A stretch of DNA of 64,000 bases from Branchiostoma lanceolatum (lineage: Eukaryota; Chordata; Leptocardii; Amphioxiformes; Branchiostomatidae), in assembly GCF_035083965.1 (NCBI RefSeq), contig NC_089739.1, forward strand, positions 12,140,001 through 12,204,000, in the 5' to 3' direction. The notes beneath the pieces are model-generated. The model was not told the DNA's origin. It made no database searches and was given only the letters and a program-made list of their open reading frames with translations. A program made the position numbers and the translations under genes. Positions 51,301 through 61,539 of the stretch are shown here, piece after piece. Every line of letters starts with the position of its first letter. Positions within the stretch are counted from its first letter, which is position 1.

Positions 51301-53945
51301 AGGAAGGAAGGAAGGAAGGAAGGAAGGAAGGAAGGAAGGAAGGAAGGAAGGAAGGAAGGAAGGAAGGAAGGAAGGAAGGAAGGAAGGAAGGAAGGAAGGA
51401 AAGTCAACGTTTGAAAGAAAATGAATGAATGAATGAATGAATGGAAATCACATCTGATAGCTACAGGCAATATTGAATTCAATAGTTTCATGTGTATTGC
51501 TACTGTACTAAAGAATTGTTTCAAATAACCACAATTAAAACGCTGCAAAAACCTCTTTTTCTCATTCTACAAAATCAACTTCCCACAACAACAAAAAGAA
51601 TATACAGTAACAGATAATGGTACTGCTGGAGAACTGACCTGATCTAAGCACATCTTCTTAAGGGCAGCCGTCGGTCCTGTACTGACAACAACTCTTTCTA
51701 GAGTCACCAACCATGTTCTCAGAACTGGTCCCTGGAAAACATACAAAAACACTTCTTAGCTACCCTGGGAGTCCAGACACCGTCATCGACGCGCCACCGA
51801 GCACCGCACGCGCACCGAAGCTCTCCCGGCCCACCCTCCCGCTGCCCCCCCGAAGACCGTCCCCGCCCCACTCTCCGCTGTAAACCCAAGCTCCGCTAGC
51901 CGATTACGGGTCTGGCGACATGGCTCTTGCTGTCAGTTTCTAGCACAGATTCTGTGTTAGAACGTTCTTCGCGCTATTGGCCTGCCGGTAATCCCCGCAC
52001 AGCGGGACGCCACGTGTTGATTGGGCCATCCTTGATTGGGCGCATTTCTGTGGGCTTCTGTGGGCGAGGTTACTAGAGGCCACTGACTACAAGGCGTTGT
52101 GTGTTCTGCTATGAGAAGATGGAGCTTGGGTTTACAGCGGAGAGTGGGGCGGGGTCGGTCTTCGGGGGGCAGCAGGAGGGTGGGCCGGGAGAGCTTCGGT
52201 GCTCGGTGGCGCGCCGATTACGGCGTCTGGACTTCCATGGTACTTCTTAGCATGCTGTTTTAACTATTTAAACTGCATTTATCTTAAGGACCACAGGAAG
52301 AATAGCTGCATTCATATTGTAAGCTAATTGTGGATCCGAAATAAAGTCAAGTCAAGTATTCATGTTGCATTGTATTATGACCAGTAAAAGACACTACTCT
52401 CAAAGCAGGCATTGCTTTGTTTGATTTAATTGATTTATTTGGCTGAAGAAAAAAGTACAGCCAGGATTACCCAACTAGCCAAAGGCCATTACAAAGTGTT
52501 AGCCCTGCACAATATACAAAATTCAGTACAAACTTTAACACGTTGAGATGTTTAAGACTAAAATGGCTGTTAGTAAACATGATGAGAAGACTGTCACAAT
52601 CTTCCAAATCAACCTTAGCTTGGAGAGTATCAAAATTTCAAAACCAAAGAACTCTAGATCTACTCACCACCCAGATGAGTCCCACAGCCGACATTCGCGC
52701 CGTGCGGGCGTAGTCGTAGGTCTGGAGAGTCCGTCTTTCTACGCCGAACTGGGCGATGGCATCCCCGACAAGAAACAGCACGCCTAAATATAGCAATATG
52801 GTAAGATGTTCATACAAGTTACATATATAAGTCATAATACACTGATCCTGTAAAGGTAAAGCATCGTGTGGCGCAATCGGTAGGGTGTTTTGCCTGAAGC
52901 GGAGAGGTCCCGGGTTCGAAACCCGGGGCCCAATGTGCCCCGATGTTGTGCCCTTGGGAAAGGCACTTTACACGACTTTCCTCACTCAACCCAGGTGTGA
53001 ATGGGTACCTAACTTTGGTTGGGTAAGGTCGTACTGAGGTCACCTGCTGGTGCCGAATGGCAGCCGCCCAGACCCTTGTGACAGTTCCACAAAGTGCAAG
53101 TGTGGAGCAAATATGTATCTGTTGTGTATCATATGATTGTAAACCCTGCAGCAATTCAGCACTGGCTGCCATTGCACGGGTCATTTCTGACCAATAAGCA
53201 GTCATCCTCAGCTTATGCTTTTTCGAGTGGCCGTAGTGGCTTAGTGCAATTTGCCACGACTCTCGTATTTAGCCAAGCACACCGGGTCACCCCTACTCTT
53301 CTCCATAAGTGTACATGTGTTTTGTTCTTTTACATGCAGAGGTTTGACGCCAAAAGCCTCCTTTTCATACATGGGGCTGCTGGCTTCACGTCCCCATCCA
53401 AAAGGACAATGCTACTCTTTCCCAGTTGTGTCCATACCTGGCCGCTGGCTCCACGGATTTTGAACCTAATTTGATTGATTGAATGATTGATTGATCAAAA
53501 TTAGCAGTTCAACCAATGGCAGAGCTGCAGTGAGGAAATGTAATTATCTTCCACTTCAACATACGCTTGAAGATTGTCGTGCTGTGTCAGTATATTGTAT
53601 CTCCAAGCAGATGTAAGGTGACAATATTGTTATATTTCTGTTTTTATTCCCTATCAAAATTGGCTGCCTATTCTTTTTTTCTACGAATTTAAAAAAAAGG
53701 AGGGGAGGATGGATTGAGCACTAGAGAAGCTCGGCTGTCGGAAAACTTTTCCAAAGAGTAACATCTGCTTGGAGATTTATAAAACGTAGAAAAGATATAT
53801 AGAAAACGTGACGCCTATACTTCGCAACATCTGCTTGGATTAGTGTGAGAAAATAAATTCTGTAAACTTTACCAGTCGTTCCAACTTGGGTCCTGAATGG
53901 ATAGACTTGTGCCAGCCTCACGTAGCCCCTCCACAAGCCTGCCAT
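48380..53945 (-). CDS. MPV17: MPV17, mitochondrial inner-membrane protein (7 coding exons)
   Basis: Read on the - strand, exons are 53945-53873, 52783-52668, 51731-51639, 51146-51051, 50260-50228, 49659-49607 and 48470-48380 (TAG at 48382-48380). All are GT-AG and phases join in frame to 184 residues (human MPV17 has 176). Landmarks are MAGLWRGYVRLAQVYPF at the N terminus, GDAIAQFGVERR, the VGPVLRTW block, AALKKMCLDQ, LWPAVQLANFYFVPLN and the C-terminal GWNTYLSWRAN. Order and content match the Mpv17/PMP22 family throughout, with four predicted hydrophobic segments. MPV17 forms a channel-like protein needed to keep mitochondrial dNTP pools and mtDNA. Introns contain a SINE, foldbacks and a long GGAA microsatellite. 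An ETS-type CCGGAAGT lies about 100 bases upstream of the ATG. It is divergently arranged with ADA. Confidence 0.93.
48537..48717. mobile_element. TACTGTAAATGC-type MITE in the MPV17 5'-ward intron 6
   Basis: CTGTAAATGCAGAAATG at one end and CTTAAATGCATTTGCAG at the other, with internal AATGTTCGCAGTTTCG / GCGAACTTAAAACCACCGCGG. Related to 61013-61256. Confidence 0.6.
49937..50165 (+). mobile_element. tRNA-derived SINE in MPV17 intron 5
   Basis: A-box-like TGGCGTAACGG and B-box GGTTCGACTCC (49988-49998) are followed by the body TTGTGCCCTTGGGAAAAAGG, a TG microsatellite and a tail with AATAAAAGAAAGAAG. The same body is in 52862-53110. Confidence 0.75.
50481..50825. mobile_element. Foldback MITE in MPV17 intron 4
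   Basis: TACCACACCCCGACCAATCG...GAAACTCAGATTCGAATCAG pairs with CTGATTCGAATCTGAGTTTC...TTGGTCGGGGTGTACCA. The family was not identified. Confidence 0.7.
51167..51443. repeat. (GGAA)n microsatellite, about 43 units
   Basis: An almost pure GGAA/GAAG run from 51227 to 51400, flanked by GAAT repeats on both sides. It lies about 20-80 bases from the acceptor of MPV17 exon 4, on the intron side, where the transcribed strand reads TTCC. Confidence 0.95.
51761..52242. mobile_element. GC-rich foldback MITE in MPV17 intron 2
   Basis: The ends TACCCTGGGAGTCCAGAC and GTCTGGACTTCCATGGTA cap arms of about 120 bp rich in CCCGCCCC/GGGGCGGG. CTTCTTAGC is duplicated at 51752-51760 and 52243-52251, a 9-bp target. 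Mutator-like by that criterion. Confidence 0.8.
52862..53460 (+). mobile_element. tRNA-derived SINE with long body in MPV17 intron 1
   Basis: The head GTGTGGCGCAATCGGTAGGG with B-box GGTTCGAAACC (about 52913-52923) is followed by the TTGTGCCCTTGGGAAAGGCA body to about 53110. The continuing block to about 53460 (GTCACCCCTACTCTTCTCCA, AGAGGTTTGACGCC) shares words with 58010-58290 and is probably a second SINE tail. Confidence 0.7.
53598..53777. mobile_element. Small inverted-repeat element, CTCCAAGCAGATGT tips
   Basis: ATCTCCAAGCAGATGT at 53600 and ACATCTGCTTGGAGAT at 53761-53776 face each other. A third ACATCTGCTTGGAT follows at 53827. The same tip word occurs in several foldbacks in the window. 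No clear target duplication. Confidence 0.5.
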
Positions 53946-54042
53946 AGTCTATTTTCTGTGAATCTCAAGAAAATGTCTGCTAATTCTTGTTCTGTGGACC
54001 TTGCACAACCGGAATAAGAAAGTTTTCCCTATAAGTCATAAC

Positions 54043-54050
54043 CCGGAAGT
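54043..54050 (+). promoter_or_regulatory. ETS/GABP-type site upstream of MPV17
   Basis: CCGGAAGT, 98 bases before the MPV17 ATG and within the MPV17-ADA divergent region. GABP (NRF-2) sites are common in promoters of nuclear genes for mitochondrial proteins. A single 8-mer is weak evidence. Confidence 0.35.
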
Positions 54051-54493
54051 AAACAAGTAAAACATGTGGAGAGCGCCACATAACATAAAGTACAGTCACA
54101 TATAGATCATCAATTAATAAAATTAAAATCATTTCTTTTTAAAATGATAAATCATTCAAAATTCAAAAGTATGATTAATAACTTTTTGATCGATACCTGC
54201 TACGTAAAAAGTCTCCTGAGTTTTCAATATGTGAGATTTTTAGCGTTTATTTGCGCTCTATTTACATCATCGACGAGACCACTATTTTATGGGGTAGTGG
54301 AAAATAAATAAAAAATTCTTATTTCTAAAACTATCATATTAAAATCTGAATAATATTTGATATTAACATGAATCAAATAATGGTTAAACTTGTCAAAACT
54401 GAAACAATCTTACAAAAGAAGTTTTTTTCCTAAGCTTTTTTTCTAGCAGAAAAATGGTGTGTTCCAAAGGTCAACAAATGGCCCAAAGAAAAT

Positions 54494-54740
54494 TAGCCTG
54501 GTCCCAGTCTCTAGGGTCGGCTTAGTTGTGTTTTACCGGGCCAGTCAGTTTCTGATGGCCTTTCTACCTCTGGCTGCCATCCTACTTCCGCTACACCCTT
54601 CTCCGCTGCCTTCCTACTTTCCGCCGCCATCCAAGGCCGTAAACAACACCCCGAGCGGCCTAAGCTGTCTGGGCGGGTGAGGGTCACTCACAGTGCCGTA
54701 GAGATATCGGGGAGGCACCGAGGGTATGGATTCCAGGCTA
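54494..54740. mobile_element. Mutator-like MITE at the ADA 5' end
   Basis: TAGCCTGGTCCCAGTCTC...GGATTCCAGGCTA (247 bp) between perfect 9-bp repeats AAAGAAAAT (54485-54493 and 54741-54749). Same family as 41753-42280. Its right edge is only 31 bases from the upstream ADA ATG. Confidence 0.88.
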
Positions 54741-54771
54741 AAAGAAAATAAGCGTTCCTTTGAAATCATAT

Positions 54772-57700
54772 ATGGCGATACGGCAAAGCTTACAAGGTTT
54801 AGGTAGTGTTTTGGCGGGAACTCTGCTACGGGGGTCGTCCAGCGTCTTCTCCCAGTTTCTTAGGAACCTTAAGACGCCTCCAGAAGCCAAGAAGAAGGAG
54901 GTAAATTTGCATAAGTCTTGAAATTTTTCCCACGATGTTTTCGATGTTGCTAAACTGGAAGAACAGCATAAAATTTCTAACCTTACTTGGGCCATACGTA
55001 AAGTTGTGTAACTTGTTAGTGTTTGTCTAAACGTTTCCTTTTCCCCTTTAAACTGATCACGGATCATTTTTGAGCATCAAGAAAATATCATTTATGATCA
55101 ATTTTAATATTTCGTGGATTATGAAGACGTTACAAGTTTGAGTTAGTCGGATTTTCGCCATAGTAATAGAATAATTCATTCTTTAGTTTTAAATGAATTG
55201 TCTTTGCTATTTGGTTACACCCATTTGAAAACATGTCTATACATATCTTCAATGACATTTGATATATAATGTCCTTGACATATTATCGTTTTGTTATGTT
55301 ATGTTATGTTATATATATATTAAGTAAGTGTTTTGTTGTTGTTAATGTTGATGTATTCTATATTGTGACCCTAACATAATTTGCCCTGAAGCTTCTCGAA
55401 GTACACAGAATATTTATACCAACAGCTATCATACGTATGTGATACCCCAGTGGTCATGAACTTCAGGCAAGGTCAGGGTTAAGTTGATGTCTAAAATAGA
55501 CTATGGACCATCCCATAATGCGATCACCTCTATTAAAATCATTTAACTTTAAAAGCTAAATATTATAAACAAGTACTACTTAAAGATATTGAATGATGTA
55601 GACAAGAAGTTATATTGGTGTCCATAAGTACTAGTTTCGTAGATAGAAGAAATTGTTCAACACCCCTTTATATAAATGGACTGATCTGCTACCTAAAGTG
55701 TTATATATAGTTTACATAGATTCATCTCTGTTCTTTGTTTCCTTAGACGAGGGCAACGATGGGAGAGACAGAAATCAAGAAAAACAGAGTGAGTATGATC
55801 TTTAAAACAATAAAAGGCCAAGTTCCTTTACTAGTATGTAATTTTCACGATCTTATGTCTGAAATCAAAAGAATGAGAGAAAGAGAAAAAAACTTATAAA
55901 ACGTTTGAGAATTGTACTTGTAGATTAGAAAGTTATGTTGTTAAAAGCTGTCTTAAGAATTTTTTTCCGTTCCACTCATTGTTTGGGAGCCCATGTTAAT
56001 TTTAGTTACTAAATCTGTCATTTTAAGTTTATGAAAATATCTTTTCGGGACTGATGAGTGATAGTTATTAAGAAATTTTTAACGGGTCCTGGAGACAGCA
56101 CTAGTTGTTAAGTAGATTTAGATATATTGTAATGTCAAGTTTGTGATATACAGCCATTCTTAATGTTACTAATCGTTATAATAAATTAAGTTTTCATATC
56201 AAAGCTGCTGACCAATAGATCTAAAACTGTACAAGTGCAGATTTTTACAAAGATTTGTACAGGTATATGTGTGTATCTGTCTTTAGCAATAGCATGTTTA
56301 CATTTTTTTGCTTTTTTGTCATTCTTTATTTGTCATTCAATGAAATACCGTGTACGATTGTCTCGCAATAAAGGTCTTCTATATTAGAAATAGTAGTCAT
56401 TGGTGGCATAAGCTTGTCAATAGAACAAAGAATATTGTGGAAAATTCTGGAAACTTAGTCAGGTTAGCTACGTGCAAAAACAAGCGTATCCCTCGATATG
56501 TTTATGGTAATAAGAAAACAAAGGCTAGTATTACATCCCATAATAGATATACACAGTAACACGCTACTTTTATAGATAGTAGGGTCATCATATGACATTC
56601 TAACTGACACCGATGTATCTTGTAACATATCTAAAAGAACTGGTCAACAGTATGAATTTATATCAAACATTCTTGACGGCTTTCATTTCAAATTAGACCA
56701 CAACTAAAATGTTGAGACTGAAAGAGAAAAAGCTTCAACAGTTAGGGAATATTTGTAAGATGCATTTTCTTGTTTTTGTTCAATTGTAACATGATTCCAA
56801 TTCCTTAAGGTTAGGGGTGAAATGAAAGTCTTTCATGATCCGTGGTGCCAAGGAGGTTAAAATAGGCCAAGTTCTAAACTGGCTGCTGTTTTGTCCTTCG
56901 GATACTGCCTTGCCACTGGCAGATCTGCTTGGACTGCAGACAAGAATTCCCTCAGCTCTCATATCCGGGTGTAGATCTCTAATTTACATGTACAGAAACA
57001 TTTCATACTGACAGTGACATGTCGAGGGCAGTGAGAAATTACTCTCCAAGCAGAGGAGGGGTTCCGGTAGCCTGTATTTACGCAAGCTCTCGGCCGTAGG
57101 GGATGGCGGGTACGGGACCAGCTGGCCACTAGGAGCGTTATTCGTCAGGCTAGGGTTCCGGCAGGTTTTTGACGTGTTTATAGGCGTTTTTGTCGGGCTT
57201 TCTACTTTGTCATTTTGGCTTTACAAAAAAAATGACAAAGTAGAAAGCCCGACAAAAACGCCTAAAAACACGTCAAAAACCTACCGGAACCCCTCCTCTG
57301 CTTGGAGAGAAGTGAGAAGTGTAACAGTGGGGGTTCAAGCGCCTCCAACTGACCAGGCTAACTGGTCGCGACCTTTTAGCGTAGTGGTTAAGGCGTGCAT
57401 GCCTGTGATCTGGCCTCCGGTTTCGGCGTGAGTTCGAATCTCGGTTGGGATCACTTCTGTTTCTACTCGCTCCTTTGATTTGTTTCACTGGTTCCCACAC
57501 CGGCCCTGTGAGCCTGGCAAACGTGTGCCACACAGGGAAGATCGAACTCGGAGATTCGAGGACGAATCTTGAAAAGAAAAGGGGGAGTAGTGTAACAGTG
57601 GGGGTTCAAGCGCCTCCAACTGACCAGGCTAACTGGTCGCGACCTTTTAGCGTAGTGGTTAAGGCGTGCGTGCCTGTGATCTGGCCTCCGGTTTCGGCGT

Positions 57701-60700
57701 GAGTTCGAATCTCGGTTGGGATCACTTCTGTTTCTACTCGCTCCTTTGATTTGTTTCAGAAGTATGCTGTTCATAGGTGATCATTGTAGTTCTTTTCCTG
57801 TCTGCTAGGTGGAGCTTCACTTGCATCTTGATGGGGCGGTGCGGCCCTCCACTCTTTTGGATGCGGCAAAGTAAGTGTCTCGCAATTATGAAACTTTGCT
57901 AACTTATAGATACAGTTTGTGCAATATCTTTATTGTTTGTAGATTTAGAGTTCACAAGTGAGCAAGAATGTATATAAGATAGTGTTTATTTTCCGTTCAT
58001 TTGTTCAGACCCTTGTAGTGCCTAGTGGCACATAAGGCAGCAAGTTTACTTGCTGTTTTAGTAGCAGGGTATGTTTTTACATGGAGAGGTTGCAAGCCCT
58101 TCCCCTTGAATGTGCTCGAGGCAACTCCTCAAACACGGGACCCCCATTTTTCGTCACTTCCAGACAACGAGTGCAGCTCAAATTGAGATGCCCTTCCCAG
58201 GATTGAACCAGGGTCTCCAAGTTAGCAACTAATTGGAACCAGGAACTCAACTATGAGGCTGCTACAGGGACATTCTCTTCCATAAGTGTTACGTAGTGCG
58301 TAAACAGATTGATTTATCCCTACGCTACAGGAGGCGAGGAATACCGTTACCAGCCGACACGATAGAAGGACTCCTCCCCCACGTCAGTATGGACCGACCC
58401 GACAGTCTGGTCGCCATGATCAAAGTCTTTAAATTCTTCATCCCGATTATACAGTAAGTCAACAAATGTCTTACAAATAAAATGTCACATATGCATGTTG
58501 GCCTTTCTCATACATACCTTCTAGTACAGTTTTCACAAGAGGGATCATTATTTGATAGTGCAGTGCTCTCCGTAATATTGATATCACCAAGGTATCAAAG
58601 TGTGTGGGAAATTGAGAAAATATAAACTTGGGATGTTGGAAGATAAAGGCATAAGGAATTACGATGGACAGTTTTATGCTTTCTTTCTCTCTATTCTTTC
58701 TTTCCATCTTTCATCTACTTTTTCACTTCAATCATTCATTCATTAAATGATTAAAGGGCATAAGACACCAAAATACAACATTGTCTTATTATCTGAAATA
58801 GGAATAGCATCATTGAAGGAATACAAACGTTTAAAACAAATACACACCCTTATGATGTTATCTAACATTGAACCATCAGAAAACATACTTCCATGGATCC
58901 AGCTCTTTATTCTTATCTGATCTTCTCACCAGGTGATTACATTAATCAGTGACTAATGCCAGCTCATGACGTCACAAGGAAGACGGCAGCCAGTTCGGAA
59001 CCTTACACAACGACTTGCGAAAAACATTATTTGATGAGCAAACAGTGATTTATTATCGTGATAACATTTAATTAAAGGACTTAACAATATCTATTTCGTT
59101 TTCTTGTGAAAATAATGTTCTTACCGAGCCGTTGTGCAAAGTTCCAAATCGGCTGCCATGTTCTCGTGACGTCATCAGCTGGCAAGTCACTGATTATTGT
59201 AATTACCTGGTGGGAAGAATAAAAATCTGGAGGTATGATGTTTTTATGATTCGATGTTCAATAACATCCAAAGTGTGAATATTTTGTGAAAATTTCTATG
59301 TTATTATACAGTAGTATTATGTTTTATGTAATTTCCGGAAATTCTTAATGTTCATGTCAATGGTGTCTTATACCCTTTAAATTAGATTTGAAATATCATT
59401 CCTTCAGCCCTCATTTGCATCAACTTTCAATTAACATGATTTGTTTTCAACGTTAAACAGAGGGGACGGAGAAACCATTAAGAGGATAGCGTACGAGCTT
59501 TGCGAAGACCAGGCCAAACACGGTGTGCTCTACTTCGAGGCCAGATACTGTCCACACTTCCTCACTCAATCTAAACTAGGTAAGCCAACGGTCATGGCAT
59601 ATTTACCTGTTTTTAACCTCAATTCAGTAATCCAATTTTTTCCCCTACTTTGAAAGTATGTACAATGGCCTTTTAAAGGGACCACTCTCAAAGGGTTATG
59701 AAACGAAACTTTCAAGTTCGTGTTTGGGAAAGTTGTGAGAAATTTGAAAGTGTTTGTGATTTTAAATGCATCGTTATATATTCTACAGTGTATATATACA
59801 ACATGTATATCCATGCTTATCTAATGTAAAAAGGAGCTTGTAACATGTGTATACTCCGAGATGAACTGAGCATTGAGGAGCTTTCCAAGTGTCCAAATGT
59901 TGGGTATAGACTATCTATCTATACATTTATTTATTATGTTTCTCCAACAAAATGTAGTAATGTTTGAAGGACTCACATTGTAAGGAAAACTGTGTTATAG
60001 TGGGATTATACGTTAAACATGATGGCATTAGTTCCACAAGAAATGGGATCATCATGGCACTAGTCCCAAATAACCGTAAAATTCCTATCAACGTGCGCAC
60101 TTTTTAAACTTTTCAAGTGGCAAGCAGGTGCTTCGGGCCGACGCCAAAGTCGGGGTGCGTACGTTAGGAGGGTTTATCCCCTGAACGTTTCAACTCACTG
60201 AGTCAGGCCCGCAATCGTCCCCAAATCGCGTACGTTAGGAGGGGTGCGTACGTAAATAGGAATTTTACGGTACAACTTTCTGTTATTACATCGCAAATAA
60301 GTCCAAGCTATGAGAGGGAACAGCTTGCTTCACGTTAGCACTTTACCACACCACTAGGCCAGACTATATGGGACTGCCCAGCCCCTCCAACATTCTTCAC
60401 TCAGACTCAGACTAGTACTAAGCGACTACTCAAGAAGATACTGCTGCATGCGCCTCTGAAGTTAAGGAGATGTGAGTTAGTGGTAGTGTCATCCACTTGT
60501 ATGTCAGTGGTTCAAAAAGTGTTCTTTTTTTATTTCTCGGTTGAAAGAATGTTTTTTTTAGTTTCTAGGCCGTTTTTGTTGAAAAATTTGTTGGTTTTGA
60601 TGCTTGAAAAATGTCTAGTTTTGAAGTTGTTGACGAGTTTCTTGGTTCAAATAATGTGCTGTTTTAGATTTGTTGGTTTTGCTTGGTTCAAAAATATGCA

Positions 60701-61429
60701 GTTTTAAATTTGTTGGTTCCTTTTGATTGAGAAAACTTTGCTGTTTTGAATTTTTTGGTTGATAGTTGATCTATTGTGGATATTGAACAATTATGTATCA
60801 TTTGCATTGCACTGTTTATTTCTATGTTGTTTAACCTTTTAGCACACTGAAGTAGCTGTTTGGCACCCAATTTTCCATTGGTTACAGAGTTTCAGTAACC
60901 ATTTCATTCACAATATTGATGCAAAGTATCTTGTTGAAAAAGGGTGTTATTTGCAGCAAAATGATCACAATGTTTTGAGTTTTTTTACGGGCATTGATGG
61001 AAGGGTTTATTACTGTAAATGCATTAAGTTGGCGTGGTTTTTATATCGCTCTGAGGCGAAAATGGAGTACTAGTGTTTGCGGTGGTTTTAAGTTCGCGGC
61101 AGCACTATAGTTATATACTGCTACAGTATTGGACAGAAATGTTCGCGGTGGTATTAAGTTCGCAGTAAAACGGTAGGTAAAGCGGTAGATAAAACGGTCG
61201 CCGCGAAAACCGCGAACATAAAACCACCACGAACAATTCTACATTTACATTTACAGTTATGTCTCTTGTTTCTGGATAGGGATTGATTTGAACCTTTTTT
61301 CTTCAGATAAGACGATGGAGTTGACACCCACTGAGGTGGTTGAGCTGGTGAACTCAGGGTTAAACGAGGGCAGCAGAGACTTTGGGGTCAAGGCCAGGAG
61401 CATCCTCTGTCTCATCAGGGACAACCCAG
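54772..61429 (+). CDS. ADA: Adenosine deaminase, 5' part (six exons; continues off window)
   Basis: ADA hydrolyses adenosine and deoxyadenosine to inosine and deoxyinosine. Exons are 54772-54900 (putative), 55747-55788, 57809-57870, 58331-58453, 59461-59579 and 61307-61429; all are GT-AG with matching phases. Exon 3 encodes [20 protein letters not shown], with the HxH zinc ligands of the metal-dependent deaminase barrel. Then follow [61 protein letters not shown] and [17 protein letters not shown], collinear with vertebrate ADA to about residue 150. The catalytic HAGE and later zinc ligands are off window. The conserved cytosolic-type start is probably ATG 55759 (A at -3, G at +4). An upstream exon with ATG 54772 stays in frame and adds 47 residues. 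Introns hold several transposons. Confidence 0.92.
55850..56375 (+). mobile_element. Possible retroelement 3' tail in ADA intron
   Basis: AT-rich; ends CGTGTACGATTGTCTCGCAATAAA, resembling 8975-8995. Both share ATGTTTAC...TTGC upstream. No domain is readable. Confidence 0.35.
57040..57311. mobile_element. Foldback MITE, CTCTCCAAGCAGAG family, interrupted
   Basis: TACTCTCCAAGCAGAGGAGG and CCTCCTCTGCTTGGAGAG flank arms containing TTTCTACTTTGTCAT / ATGACAAAGTAGAAA, as in 4343-4542. The flanks GTGAGAAAT and GTGAGAAGT match at 8 of 9. About 80 bases (57070-57150) interrupt the left arm. Confidence 0.75.
57320..57758 (+). mobile_element. Miniature LTR retrotransposon (TRIM) with tRNA-like promoter in each LTR
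   Basis: Two 168-bp direct repeats (57320-57487 and 57591-57758) differ at one base (57398 versus 57669). Each begins TG and ends CA. The 103-bp interior starts with C then TGGTTCCCACACCGG, a plausible primer-binding site. It ends in a purine tract, GAAAAGAAAAGGGGGAG (57571-57587). GAAG is repeated at 57316-57319 and 57759-57762. Each LTR contains an A-box TAGCGTAGTGG (57377-57387) and a B-box GAGTTCGAATCTC (57430-57442). There is no coding capacity. A tandem SINE is the alternative reading. Confidence 0.65.
58010..58275 (-). mobile_element. tRNA-derived SINE, reverse orientation
   Basis: On the - strand it starts near CTGTAGCAGCCTCATAG, with B-box-like GGTTCAATCCTGG, then a body related to 53280-53400 (CTCCATGTAAAAACAT). 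In ADA intron 3, just before exon 4. Confidence 0.55.
58755..59376. mobile_element. TTAA-flanked MITE (622 bp) with paired TGACGTCA
   Basis: TTAA lies at 58751-58754 and 59377-59380. The ends are AGGGCATAAGACACCA and TGGTGTCTTATACCCT. The inner part is a long foldback in which ATGACGTCAC and GTGACGTCAT face each other (58968-58977 and 59166-59176). In ADA intron 4. Confidence 0.8.
60074..60270. mobile_element. Small inverted-repeat MITE in ADA intron 5
   Basis: CCGTAAAATTCCTAT...ATAGGAATTTTACGG, with inner GTGCGCAC / GTGCGTACG and two copies of GCGTACGTTAGGAGGG. Confidence 0.7.
61013..61256. mobile_element. TTA-flanked MITE in ADA intron 5
   Basis: CTGTAAATGCATTAAGTTGG and ACATTTACATTTACAG between TTA (61010-61012 and 61257-61259). 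The interior has repeated GTTCGCGGTGGT. It ends about 50 bases before ADA exon 6. The three-base target suggests PIF/Harbinger. Confidence 0.65.
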
Positions 61430-61539
61430 GTATACCGGAAATTTGCATACATCTTATTTGCATACCTGGGACTCTTGACATGTCCATTACCTTTGTCATA
61501 TTCAAGTTTTGCGCCCATACAGACCTGTATTCATCTTAA

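Noticed and set aside
50979..51548. 189-residue - strand frame with a long Leu-Pro-Ser-Phe repeat
   Set aside because: Most of it is translation of the GGAA microsatellite. Only 51051-51146 is real coding sequence, MPV17 exon 4.
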